A stretch of DNA of 30,720 bases from an uncultured Veillonella sp. (GCA_934202215.1 CAKPXR010000015.1:1-30720); one strand, 5' to 3'; shown: positions 16,279 through 24,159, counted from the first letter of the stretch. The notes: generated by a model from the sequence alone, not told the origin. A program made the numbers and translations.

Positions 16279-17220
16279 TTAAAATGTTACGTCTATACCG
16301 TATGCTTCTTTGACTAAACGTGCCATAGCTTCAGGTGTTTGTAGACCCGGGTTTAATAGGAATAGTTTAGAAGGTAAATAAATGACTCGGTTATTTTGAA
16401 CTGCTTTCAAGTTAGCCCATGCAGGATTATCTGTCATGGCTTTTTTCATTGATTTAGTAATTTCTTCTTCTTTACCCATTGTAACAACGAAGATAATATC
16501 AGGATTATCTGCTGCCAATGTTTCCAATGAGTAAGGTACTGTTTTATCAGTTGTTGTCTTATCTAAATGACTAGTTACAACATTTGTCATGCCTAATTCT
16601 TTTACCATAGAGGCTGTGATAGCCGCATCGGTTTCAGCTGTTACGCCTTTACCAGTAGCACGCAATACAGCTACGCGGGCTGGTTGTTGGCTTTTAACGG
16701 CATCTTTTACTTTAGCAATGTTATTTTCATAGGTAGCGATGACAGTTTTTGCTTTATCTTGATGGTTAGTTAATTCACCGAGGAATGTTAAGAGTGGCAC
16801 ATTATCCTTAATGCCATCATAGTCAATTAATACTGTTGGAATTTTACTAGATTGCAGTTGCGCTTCATACTTTTTATGTTGGTTTTCAAGACCTAAGACT
16901 ACATCTGGATTAAGACCTAGCAATTGTTCCATGTTAATGTTTGCGGTTTGTCCAAGAGCCGGTAAAGCCTCGATTTCAGGTGCTAATTTATCTGTAGTAC
17001 TCACGCGACTAATAGCTTTACCATCTACAGCATAGAGCATAGATAATACAGAATTTGATAAGACCGCAATTTTTTGAGGATCCTTTGGTACTGTATAAGT
17101 TTGACCATTAAAGGTCAATTCTTTTGTAGTAGCAGAAGAGCTGGATGTGGATTTACCACACCCAGCTAGTGCTAGTACAATCATAACCAAAGCGATACTA
17201 CCGAGTAGTAGTTTTTTCAT
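16279..17220 (-). CDS. ABC transporter substrate-binding lipoprotein (BtuF/FepB type)
   Basis: A 313-residue class III (helical backbone) binding protein. A lipoprotein signal is clear: MKKLLLGSIALVMIVLALAG followed by Cys21 (lipobox LAGC), then a Ser/Lys linker. The periplasmic-binding domain includes PQKIAVLSNSVLSMLYAVD, LPALGQTANINMEQLLGLNPDVVLG and a C-terminal LNPGLQTPEAMARL. These match the family that binds heme, cobalamin or ferric siderophores. AGGAG lies 8 nt before the ATG. It is the second gene of a two-gene minus unit, 50 nt after the exported CbiK, with no terminator between. It is the obvious partner for the permease and ATPase converging on it. Confidence 0.92.
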   Translation of the reverse strand: MKKLLLGSIALVMIVLALAGCGKSTSSSSATTKELTFNGQTYTVPKDPQKIAVLSNSVLSMLYAVDGKAISRVSTTDKLAPEIEALPALGQTANINMEQLLGLNPDVVLGLENQHKKYEAQLQSSKIPTVLIDYDGIKDNVPLLTFLGELTNHQDKAKTVIATYENNIAKVKDAVKSQQPARVAVLRATGKGVTAETDAAITASMVKELGMTNVVTSHLDKTTTDKTVPYSLETLAADNPDIIFVVTMGKEEEITKSMKKAMTDNPAWANLKAVQNNRVIYLPSKLFLLNPGLQTPEAMARLVKEAYGIDVTF

Positions 17221-17270
17221 GATGTACTCCTATGTACGTTTTTAACGATACAATTTAATTATTAAGTAAA

Positions 17271-18260
17271 TTATTTTTCTAATGCATCCCAAGCTTCGTT
17301 AGCACGTTCCACGAAGATATTACGGATATTTTGGTTTTCCCCTAAGCCATGAAGATAAGTATCTACTTTGAAGCCGTCTTTTTCAAGAATGGATTTATGG
17401 GAATCTGGTTCTTTACCAGCCATATCGTTATTAGCATGGTCACCTGCTACCATCATAAATGGCATCAATGTAACATGTTTAATACCTTTAGCTTTTAATT
17501 GAGGTACAACTTGTTCAAGGTTTGGAGTACCTTCTACAGTGTAGATATATACATTTTTCAAGCCAAGGGAATGGATACGATCTTGGATTACAGAGTAGTA
17601 AGCATTGGAAGGGTCTGGTGTACCATGAGCCATGATAAGAAGTGCATCTTCTTTACCTAATTTAGGGAATTGAGATTGAACGGCTTTAATTGTTTGTACA
17701 ACTTCATCAGTTTGGCCTTCTTGACCCATCCAGTACATAAGTGGAGTACCAAGAGTCATTTTTTTGAAGTTATTTTTGTAAAGGTTATAAACTGCTACAT
17801 CATAGTTATATTCCATACCAGGAATAACATCCAAAGACGTTAAAGCTACACGAGAATAGCCTTCAGATTTTAATGTATCTAATGCTTCTTCAGGTGTTGG
17901 ATATGTAATACCTTCTTTTTGTTGGATACGGTCACGGATGATATGGCTAGTGAAAGCAGTAACTACTTTAGTATTTGGGTGAGCTGCTTGAATAGCTGCT
18001 ACCGTAGCATCAATAGTTTTAGCACGAGTTTCTTTGTATGTTGTACCAAAACTCATAACAACGATTGCATCTTTATTTTGAAGATTTTGAAGTTCTTTAG
18101 TTTCATGTGTACGAACACCAATAGTAGATGCCTCTTTCAATGCTGGTGTAGGATCTTTAACTTCTTCATTTAATTGGTATGCTGCGTTAGATACAAAAGG
18201 TGCACCAACGGATACTGCTAGACCTAAAATGGCGGATGCTAATGCTAATTGTTTTTTCAT
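17271..18260 (-). CDS. Exported CbiK-type cobaltochelatase-like protein
   Basis: A 329-residue CbiK homologue with a signal peptide (MKKQLALASAILGLAVSVGA, cleavage near SNA at 24-26). The chelatase domain starts at about 64 with DAIVVMSFGTTYKETRAKT. All three metal-ligand positions of CbiK are filled: His212 (IMAHGTPDPSN), Glu243 (TVEGTP) and His275 (VAGDHANNDM). It is therefore probably a folded metal- or tetrapyrrole-binding protein in the periplasm, like CbiK-P of Desulfovibrio and the CbiK-like IhtB/FetB of Porphyromonas gingivalis, and may not take part in B12 synthesis. Start at 18260, not 18278, because ATAGGAG lies just upstream of it. It is first in an operon with the binding lipoprotein. 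Confidence 0.9.
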   Translation of the reverse strand: MKKQLALASAILGLAVSVGAPFVSNAAYQLNEEVKDPTPALKEASTIGVRTHETKELQNLQNKDAIVVMSFGTTYKETRAKTIDATVAAIQAAHPNTKVVTAFTSHIIRDRIQQKEGITYPTPEEALDTLKSEGYSRVALTSLDVIPGMEYNYDVAVYNLYKNNFKKMTLGTPLMYWMGQEGQTDEVVQTIKAVQSQFPKLGKEDALLIMAHGTPDPSNAYYSVIQDRIHSLGLKNVYIYTVEGTPNLEQVVPQLKAKGIKHVTLMPFMMVAGDHANNDMAGKEPDSHKSILEKDGFKVDTYLHGLGENQNIRNIFVERANEAWDALEK

Positions 18261-18698
18261 TTTAATACTCCTATCCATAACTTAACTACAATTTTTTGCA
18301 AAAATTATCTTAGTAATCCCATATAATTTTATATAAGTTATAGTTTATAGATCACTATAGATTTATTGCATATATATAACCTCAAGCCAATCGTAACAAA
18401 GGAAAATAGGGGTGTCAATAAACCCTATACCCCTAGAAGTATAGAAAATATAAGGAGTTTTTTGAAAAGTATAGGATGAATATAGTGTGGTATTAACTTT
18501 TATAAATATATTCTTTTTGGTTATAAGGATATGAATGTGTGAATATATAAGGTATTTTATTTTATTATTAGTAAATAGTTTTTGATATTATTTCTCATTG
18601 ACTTATATTCGTGAATCTTGTACTATTATTACATAGTAGGTGATAACAATTTTCAGTTATGAAGATTGTATCATGTATGAGCGATATGGAGGTCACAT
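18261..18698. promoter_or_regulatory. Divergent control region between two CbiK-like genes
   Basis: No gene is visible in these 438 nt. The plus-side promoter for the gene at 18699 is annotated separately. In the middle, TAGGGGT (18407-18413) can pair with ACCCCTA (18429-18435) or partly with ACCCTA (18422-18427), in otherwise very AT-rich DNA. The minus-side promoter of the exported CbiK should lie between about 18290 and 18400; several AT-rich -10-like boxes occur, none with a clear -35. I searched by eye for the cobalamin riboswitch box (GCCACTG) and did not find it. Confidence 0.5.
18598..18626 (+). promoter_or_regulatory. Promoter of the CbiK-like gene at 18699
   Basis: TTGACT (18598-18603), a 17-bp spacer and TACTAT (18621-18626). 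The leader would be about 65 nt and contains a small ATAAC/GTTAT inverted repeat before the ribosome binding site ATGGAGG. Confidence 0.5.
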
Positions 18699-19580
18699 AT
18701 GAAAGGCATAATTATTGCATCCTTTGGATCAATTTATCAAGATGCTGTGGAGAAATCCATCGGCAGTATAGAGAAAAAAGTACGTTCCATGTATAGCGAT
18801 ATGGAGGTACGCCGTGTATTCTTATCTGATGCATTAGTAGAGAAGTGGAACGAGAAATACGATGATAAGATTTCATCTTTCACAGAGGCTATGAAGGATT
18901 TTGCTCGCATGGGCATCGATGAGGTATACATTCAACCTATAACATTGGTAGCAGATCAGTGTTACCAACAAATGCGTAAACAAGCATTGAAGTTTTTACA
19001 TAGTAATGAATATGGTTTTAATCAAGTGAACATTGGTAAACCATTACTCACATCGTTAGGTGTAAAAAATTATGCTGATGATTATGAAGCAACATTAGAA
19101 AGCATTGTGCGTCATGTTAATACAAAAGTGCTTAATAAATCTGTAGTGCTCATGGCGAATGGTCAAAATCAATTAGAGTTTAGTACATTGCAATTAAAAG
19201 CTATGTATGGAGCTGCACCAAATGTAGTAGTATTTACGACAAATGGTTTCCCTACATTTAAACAAGCGCTTACATTGCTTGATCGTATGGGACATAAAGA
19301 TTTACTCGTAGTTCCATTGGCACTCATCGGTTCTACTCATTTGATGGACTATCTTGGCGGTGATCGGTCTGATTCCATTTATGCATTGCTTGCTGAAGAA
19401 GGATATAATGTAGATATTTGGAATGAAGGCCTTGGTGAAAATCCTTATGTACAAGATTTATTCTTGAAGCATTTAGGTCAAGCTATCCGCATGTCTGATC
19501 GTAAACGTCCCATGCCCCGCGAGTCTGTAAAACCTGTTATGACAAACTCTCGCATGGAAGCACAAGGTATGATTTCTTAA
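18699..19580 (+). CDS. Degenerate cytoplasmic CbiK-like protein
   Basis: A 293-residue CbiK-family protein without a signal peptide. The N-terminus (MKGIIIASFGSIYQDAVEKS) and overall layout match CbiK, but two of the three metal-ligand positions are changed: Asn154 in LMANGQNQ replaces the first catalytic His, and Asn182 in TTNGFP replaces the Glu. Only His214 (GSTHLMDYLGG) is kept. A cobaltochelatase activity is therefore doubtful; binding, carrier or regulatory roles are possible. The frame is intact and codons look normal, so it is not a pseudogene. A short basic tail (about 268-293) follows the domain. Start follows ATGGAGG. It has its own promoter and terminator and precedes the intact CbiK gene on the same strand. 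Confidence 0.85.
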   Translation: MKGIIIASFGSIYQDAVEKSIGSIEKKVRSMYSDMEVRRVFLSDALVEKWNEKYDDKISSFTEAMKDFARMGIDEVYIQPITLVADQCYQQMRKQALKFLHSNEYGFNQVNIGKPLLTSLGVKNYADDYEATLESIVRHVNTKVLNKSVVLMANGQNQLEFSTLQLKAMYGAAPNVVVFTTNGFPTFKQALTLLDRMGHKDLLVVPLALIGSTHLMDYLGGDRSDSIYALLAEEGYNVDIWNEGLGENPYVQDLFLKHLGQAIRMSDRKRPMPRESVKPVMTNSRMEAQGMIS

Positions 19581-19616
19581 TACTTATCTCTCCACACTCC
19601 TTTATATACGTGAAAG

Positions 19617-19651
19617 TCCTCCTTGTTGGAAATCCAATGAGGAGGATTTTT
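19617..19651 (+). terminator. Terminator after the degenerate CbiK-like gene
   Basis: TCCTCC plus TTGG (19617-19629) pair with CCAA plus GGAGGA (19634-19646), with a small internal mismatch and an AAAT loop, followed by TTTTT. Confidence 0.85.
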
Positions 19652-19722
19652 ACTTTTACTATGAAAAATATTTATAATATCCATTTTATACGTCCCCTGG
19701 TATGCACCTAAGGTAGTGTCTA

Positions 19723-19731
19723 TGGTATGAT
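19723..19731 (+). promoter_or_regulatory. Extended -10 promoter of cbiK
   Basis: TGGTATGAT (19723-19731) is an extended -10 element (TGN followed by TATGAT) 35 nt before the cbiK ATG; no good -35 is seen. Confidence 0.4.
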
Positions 19732-19765
19732 TAAGATACATTATTAAATAGATAAGGAGATTTCC

Positions 19766-20620
19766 ATGAAACAAGCTATTTTAGTTGTTGCTTTTGGGTC
19801 CACTGTTGACAGTGCTCGTGAACATAATATCGATTCCGTAGTAGAACATATTCGTAAATCCTATCCAGACTATACTGTGGAATTAGCGTTTTCATCTCGT
19901 ATCATCGTTAAGCGTTTACGTGAGCGTGGTATTGAGGTGCCTACTGAACAAGGTGCATTAGAAAAACTCATTCAAGAAGGGTATACACATGTATATGTGC
20001 AACCTCTCCATTTCACTGGTGGGGAAGAGTTTGATAAATTGAAAAATAATATTCTTGCTCATGAAGGAGAAGGTCAACTAGAGGTATTACGTGTAGGTAG
20101 ACCTCTCGTATATTATATGGGTCAAGAGGAACATCCAGATGATTATCAAATTTTGATTGACCGTTTTATTAAGTCTCTCAATATTTCCAAAGATGATGGT
20201 TTATTGCTCGTTGGTCACGGTGGCCTTGGCTCTGGGAATTCCTCATATGGTAATTTACAGTTTAAGTTGATTCGTGATGGACTTACTCATGTTCGTGTTG
20301 CTGTGCTAGAAAATGCTCCCTATGTAGCTGATGTGGCTATGCCTTGGGAATGGCTTGATGGCAAACGGCCAAACACAATTTATGTGCACCCATTATTGTT
20401 AGTACTTGGGGATCATGCACAAAATGATTTATTTGGTGATGAAGAAGATAGCGTTATCAATGAACTTGCCGATTACGGTTATGAAGTTAAACCAATTCAT
20501 AGCGCTCTTGGTGAGTATGAAGCAATTCAAGATATCTTCCGTCAACATGTGCAAGATTGTATCGATGATGTATATGGTAAACGTAGCCCACATCGTCCCA
20601 CTATACCGAATATTAAATAG
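19766..20620 (+). CDS. cbiK: Sirohydrochlorin cobaltochelatase
   Basis: A 284-residue cytoplasmic CbiK, which inserts Co(II) into sirohydrochlorin at the entry of the anaerobic cobalamin pathway. All three metal ligands are kept: His151 (LVGHGGLGSGNSSY), Glu182 (VLENAP) and His217 (LGDHAQNDLFG). The N-terminus MKQAILVVAFGSTVDSAREHN is typical, and there is no signal peptide. AAGGAG precedes the ATG by a normal distance. Length is slightly above Salmonella CbiK (about 264) because of a short polar tail. It lies just upstream of cbiL, the next enzyme in the pathway, which makes it the most likely biosynthetic chelatase among the three paralogues here. Confidence 0.94.
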   Translation: MKQAILVVAFGSTVDSAREHNIDSVVEHIRKSYPDYTVELAFSSRIIVKRLRERGIEVPTEQGALEKLIQEGYTHVYVQPLHFTGGEEFDKLKNNILAHEGEGQLEVLRVGRPLVYYMGQEEHPDDYQILIDRFIKSLNISKDDGLLLVGHGGLGSGNSSYGNLQFKLIRDGLTHVRVAVLENAPYVADVAMPWEWLDGKRPNTIYVHPLLLVLGDHAQNDLFGDEEDSVINELADYGYEVKPIHSALGEYEAIQDIFRQHVQDCIDDVYGKRSPHRPTIPNIK

Positions 20621-20625
20621 TAATT

Positions 20626-20654
20626 TTGTATATTTTGAATAAATTGGTTATAAT
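20626..20654 (+). promoter_or_regulatory. Promoter of cbiL
   Basis: TTGTAT (20626-20631), a 17-bp spacer and TATAAT (20649-20654), 52 nt before the cbiL ATG. No riboswitch-like sequence fits in the short leader. Confidence 0.5.
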
Positions 20655-20706
20655 AAAAGATATTGCAATTATAAATAGATTATAACTATAAGAATAGGAG
20701 TATCCC

Positions 20707-21414
20707 ATGAAAGGTAAATTATATGGCATTGGCGTAGGCCCTGGTGATTCTGAATTGATGACTGTGAAAGCTGCTCGCATCGTAGGTGAAGCAGATATTA
20801 TTATCACACCTAAAACAGAAAAGAAAGATGGTTCTGTAGCACTTAATATTGCATCCCCATACATTCAAGACCATACAGAAATCGTTCCTGTAGTATTCCC
20901 AATGGTATTGGATGATGCTACACAAGAGGAAGGCTGGCAAGAAGCAAAACGCATTATCTTGTCCTACTTAGATCAAGGTAAAAGCGTTGTATTCTTAACA
21001 TTAGGCGACCCTATGTTCTACAGCACATACATGTATGTATATCGATTGATCGAAAATACAGGTCATGAAATCGAAACAATTCCTGGCGTTACTGCATTCT
21101 GTGCTATTGGTTCTCACCTTGGCTATCCAATCGTAGAGAAAGAAGAAGTACTAGCTATCGTTCCTGCCACAGCACCTAAAGAAAAAATCGATGCAGTTTT
21201 GGCTGTAGCTGATGATGCGGTAATTATGAAAGTATATAAAAACTTTGATGAAGTACAAGAAACATTGCTTAAACACAATATGGCAGATGATGCGGTTATG
21301 ATTAGCCGTGTAGGTTTGCCTGATGAGCAAGTATATGTAGGTCTAGATAATATGCCTAAAGATACTAAACTCAACTACTTATCTACAATCCTTGCAAAAC
21401 GTAAGGACCGTTAA
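20707..21414 (+). CDS. cbiL: Cobalt-factor II (C20)-methyltransferase
   Basis: A 235-residue tetrapyrrole methylase that methylates C20 of cobalt-factor II (cobalt-sirohydrochlorin). MKGKLYGIGVGPGDSELMT at 1-19 is the SAM-loop block, and TLGDPMFYSTYMYVYR and TIPGVTAFCAIGS are CbiL/CobI-specific. Normal length. AATAGGAG precedes the ATG. It takes the product of the adjacent CbiK. cbiA starts 29 nt downstream, so the two are probably co-transcribed. Confidence 0.96.
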   Translation: MKGKLYGIGVGPGDSELMTVKAARIVGEADIIITPKTEKKDGSVALNIASPYIQDHTEIVPVVFPMVLDDATQEEGWQEAKRIILSYLDQGKSVVFLTLGDPMFYSTYMYVYRLIENTGHEIETIPGVTAFCAIGSHLGYPIVEKEEVLAIVPATAPKEKIDAVLAVADDAVIMKVYKNFDEVQETLLKHNMADDAVMISRVGLPDEQVYVGLDNMPKDTKLNYLSTILAKRKDR

Positions 21415-21443
21415 CAAACACGTCGTATTACGAGGTAATATCT

Positions 21444-22820
21444 ATGAACACAGTACAGATTCCACGTGTTGTCATTGCAGGCACAAACTCTGGTGTAGGT
21501 AAAACAACAATTGTAGCGGGCTTATTGGCTGCTTATGCAAATGGTGGACGTACGGTGCAATCCTTTAAAGTAGGCCCGGATTATATTGATCCGGGCTTTC
21601 ATAAAATTGCATCCGGCCGTGACAGCTATAATTTAGATACGTGGCTCGTGCCACCTCACAAATTAAATCCTTTCTTCGCTACCATGGCAAATGGTGTAGA
21701 CCTTGCTATTATCGAAGGTGTTATGGGCTTGTATGATGGCGGTCGCGAAGGGGTTAGTTCCACTGCCCAAATTGCTAAGCAATTGAATGCTCCTGTTGTG
21801 CTTGTTATCGATTGTAAGGCGATGGGTGAAAGCGCAGCAGCCATTGCTAAAGGATTCCGTGATTATGACCCAGAGGTAAACTTTGGTGGTGTCATTCTTA
21901 ACCGCTTAGGTTCTGCTAATCATGAGCGCATGGTTCGTGAAGGCATGGCCAAGATTGGTGTTCCAGTTATTGGTGCTATTTATCGAGATGATCGTATGCA
22001 CTCTCCAGAGCGTCATTTAGGACTTACACCTGTTACTGAAGTCGATCCAACAGAAGCGATAAATACGATTCGTGAAGCTGTTGAAAAAATGGTTAAGCTC
22101 GATCAATTATTAGAAATCGCATCTAGTGCGCCAAGTATTGAATTACCCGATGCAGTAGATCCTAAATCCGTAGAAAAACGAGTTAAAATTGGTGTAGCTT
22201 ATGATGAGGCCTTCTCTTTCTATTATCCAGCAAGTTTAGCCGCCTTAGAGGAAAAAGGTGCTGAAATCGTATACTTTAGTCCTCTTAATGACTTTGAAGT
22301 TCCTGATGTAGACGGCCTAGTATTTGGTGGCGGATTCCCTGAAATGTTCTTGTTCCAACTCTCCAGTAATGAGTCGATGAAGGAGTCTATCCGTCAAGCT
22401 AACGAAAAAGGTATGCCTATTTATGCAGAATGTGGTGGCCTTATGTATTTATGTGAAAGCATCCACGATTTTGAGGGTACCGTATATGATACGGTAGGTA
22501 TTGTACCAGCTAATTGCATTATGCAACAAAAGCTACAAAAAGTAGGGTATGTTACGGCTACAGCTAAGCGAGATACCTTGTTAGGAGCTGCTGATACATC
22601 TCTTCGTGGTCATGAGTTCCATTTCTCTACTATGGAACCGACCGTAGAAAACTTCCCATGGGCATTCCATTTAGAAGGGGGCCGAAAACCACAGTCTTAT
22701 GATGGAGGCTATGCTACTGATAATGTACTAGCATCGTATTTACACTTGAACTTTGCTGGTTCTGATGAAGGTGCGCGACATTTCATCGATATATGTGCTA
22801 AGTATAAATCAAATAAATAG
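21444..22820 (+). CDS. cbiA: Cobyrinate a,c-diamide synthase
   Basis: A 458-residue ATP- and glutamine-dependent amidotransferase that amidates the a and c side chains of cobyrinate. The N-terminal synthetase domain has the P-loop GTNSGVGKTT (13-22), KVGPDYIDPGFH and EGVMGLYDGG. The C-terminal class I (triad) glutaminase domain has FGGGFPEMF and the nucleophile Cys330 in YAECGGLMYL, with the late SYLHLNFAG carrying the His. Full length. A weak GAGG precedes the ATG. It lies between cbiL and cobO. Confidence 0.97.
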   Translation: MNTVQIPRVVIAGTNSGVGKTTIVAGLLAAYANGGRTVQSFKVGPDYIDPGFHKIASGRDSYNLDTWLVPPHKLNPFFATMANGVDLAIIEGVMGLYDGGREGVSSTAQIAKQLNAPVVLVIDCKAMGESAAAIAKGFRDYDPEVNFGGVILNRLGSANHERMVREGMAKIGVPVIGAIYRDDRMHSPERHLGLTPVTEVDPTEAINTIREAVEKMVKLDQLLEIASSAPSIELPDAVDPKSVEKRVKIGVAYDEAFSFYYPASLAALEEKGAEIVYFSPLNDFEVPDVDGLVFGGGFPEMFLFQLSSNESMKESIRQANEKGMPIYAECGGLMYLCESIHDFEGTVYDTVGIVPANCIMQQKLQKVGYVTATAKRDTLLGAADTSLRGHEFHFSTMEPTVENFPWAFHLEGGRKPQSYDGGYATDNVLASYLHLNFAGSDEGARHFIDICAKYKSNK

Positions 22821-22903
22821 TTCTATGTATTGAACATCTATGACTAGTTATATAGTAGTATCCCTGAGTTTCTTCTAAGAGAAGTTGATATAAAGGAGCC
22901 AAT

Positions 22904-23446
22904 ATGAGTGAACGAGGTTTAATTTTAGTGAATACTGGCAATGGTAAAGGTAAAACAACCGCTGCATTAGGGGTGGCATTACGTGCTGTTGGCCAAGGCC
23001 TTAAGGTTTTAATCTTGCAATTTATTAAAAGTGGTAATGGTTATGGCGAACTAGCAGGTCTTGCTAAATTAGGGGACCAAGTAGAAATTCGCTCCATGGG
23101 GAAGGGCTTTATTTACTATAAACGAGACGAAGTAAGTGAAGCTGAGTTGGCTCGCCATAAAGAGGCAGCTCAAGAGGCTTGGCACACATTAGTGGAAGAG
23201 GTAAATTCAGACCGATGGGACCTCATCATTATGGATGAAATCAATAATTCCATTAATTATGAACTTATTGATGTGCATTCTGTAGTAGATATGCTTAAAC
23301 ATAAACCTGAGCGCTTACACGTAATTCTGACAGGACGTTACGCAAAGCCAGAAATCATTGATGTTGCTGATACGGTAACAGAGATGCATGTAGTAAAGCA
23401 TGCTTATGAACAAGGAATTAAGGCAGCAAAGGGCATAGAGTTTTGA
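22904..23446 (+). CDS. cobO: Corrinoid adenosyltransferase, CobA/CobO type
   Basis: A 180-residue enzyme that transfers the 5'-deoxyadenosyl group of ATP to Co(I) of cobyrinate diamide or cobinamide. The modified P-loop NTGNGKGKTTAALGVALRA starts at residue 10, and VLILQFIKSG, WDLIIMDEINN and VILTGRYAKPEI are family blocks. This is the CobA/CobO (BtuR) type, not PduO or EutT. AAGGAG precedes the ATG. It is 83 nt after cbiA; no clear terminator follows, so read-through towards the superoxide reductase gene is possible. Confidence 0.96.
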   Translation: MSERGLILVNTGNGKGKTTAALGVALRAVGQGLKVLILQFIKSGNGYGELAGLAKLGDQVEIRSMGKGFIYYKRDEVSEAELARHKEAAQEAWHTLVEEVNSDRWDLIIMDEINNSINYELIDVHSVVDMLKHKPERLHVILTGRYAKPEIIDVADTVTEMHVVKHAYEQGIKAAKGIEF

Positions 23447-23493
23447 CCTATACAAACTAGAAATTATTAAATCTAAAAATCTCGAAAAAGTCC

Positions 23494-23522
23494 TTGCTAA
23501 AAGTATATCGAAAATGTATAAT
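23494..23522 (+). promoter_or_regulatory. Promoter of the superoxide reductase gene
   Basis: TTGCTA (23494-23499), a 17-bp spacer and TATAAT (23517-23522). TCGAAAA occurs twice close by (23482-23488 and 23508-23514), possibly an operator. The leader of about 65 nt holds a small AGCAC/GTGCT hairpin. Confidence 0.5.
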
Positions 23523-23594
23523 ATAGTCATAAGCACAAGGTGCTAATTATTCTTGACATTAAGTATGTATATAACACTAACCAGGAGGTTAACT

Positions 23595-23984
23595 ATGGCT
23601 GTACATGATTACATTAAATCTGGCGATTTCGCTACTGAAAAACACGTTCCTGTTATCGAAACTGTTGACACTGTAAAAGCAGGTGAAACTTTCCACGTAA
23701 ACTTGTCCGTTGGTAAAGATATCGCACATCCTAACACTGTAGAACATCATATTGAATGGATTAAATTGTACTTCGTAGCTGAAGGTACTCAATTGCCATT
23801 CGAAGTTGGTGAAATTTCCTTCAACGTACATGGTGATGGTGCAACTGCAAACGAAGGCCCTGTACACGCAATTTCTGAAGGTACATTAGCAGTTTCCTTG
23901 AATAAATCTGGTAAATTGATTGCTGTATCCTACTGCAACATCCACGGCTTGTGGGAATCTGAAAAAGAAATTACAGTTGCTTAA
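23595..23984 (+). CDS. Superoxide reductase, neelaredoxin (class II) type
   Basis: A 129-residue non-heme iron protein that reduces superoxide to hydrogen peroxide without releasing oxygen, typical of anaerobes. Ligands of the Fe(His)4Cys centre can be assigned: His17 in EKHVP, His45 and His51 in HPNTVEHHIEWI, Cys114 and His117 in YCNIHGLW; Lys16 is the usual substrate-side residue. The N-terminal desulforedoxin (Cys4) domain of class I enzymes is absent, so this is a one-iron protein. Start at 23595 follows CAGGAGG; an upstream in-frame ATG at 23553 would add 14 residues over the ribosome binding site. Strong codon bias suggests high expression. Single-gene unit with its own promoter and terminator. 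Confidence 0.96.
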   Translation: MAVHDYIKSGDFATEKHVPVIETVDTVKAGETFHVNLSVGKDIAHPNTVEHHIEWIKLYFVAEGTQLPFEVGEISFNVHGDGATANEGPVHAISEGTLAVSLNKSGKLIAVSYCNIHGLWESEKEITVA

Positions 23985-24002
23985 TTGACTTAATCAACTA
24001 AT

Positions 24003-24030
24003 AAAGACCAGCCTTAGGGCTGGTCTTTTT
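24003..24030 (+). terminator. Terminator of the superoxide reductase gene
   Basis: AAAGACCAGCC (24003-24013) pairs with GGCTGGTCTTT (24018-24028) around TTAG, ending in T's. Confidence 0.93.
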
Positions 24031-24130
24031 GTATGTAATTATATATTTTTTTTCTCATAATTCCTTGAATGATTTGTCCGTATAGAAAAGAGTTTTGTTT
24101 ATATATAGTGGATTGAATGCCATGCATCCC

Positions 24131-24159
24131 TTTACAGTGCTATTTGTTTATGGTAAAGT
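24131..24159 (+). promoter_or_regulatory. Promoter of lysC
   Basis: TTTACA (24131-24136), a 17-bp spacer and TAAAGT (24154-24159) preceded by TGG, giving an extended -10. The leader is only about 40 nt, too short for a lysine riboswitch. Confidence 0.5.

Noticed and set aside
23553..23575. TTGACA and TATAAC as a second promoter for superoxide reductase
   Set aside because: The boxes are only 11 bp apart, too close for a sigma-70-type promoter; the 17-bp-spaced pair just upstream is better.
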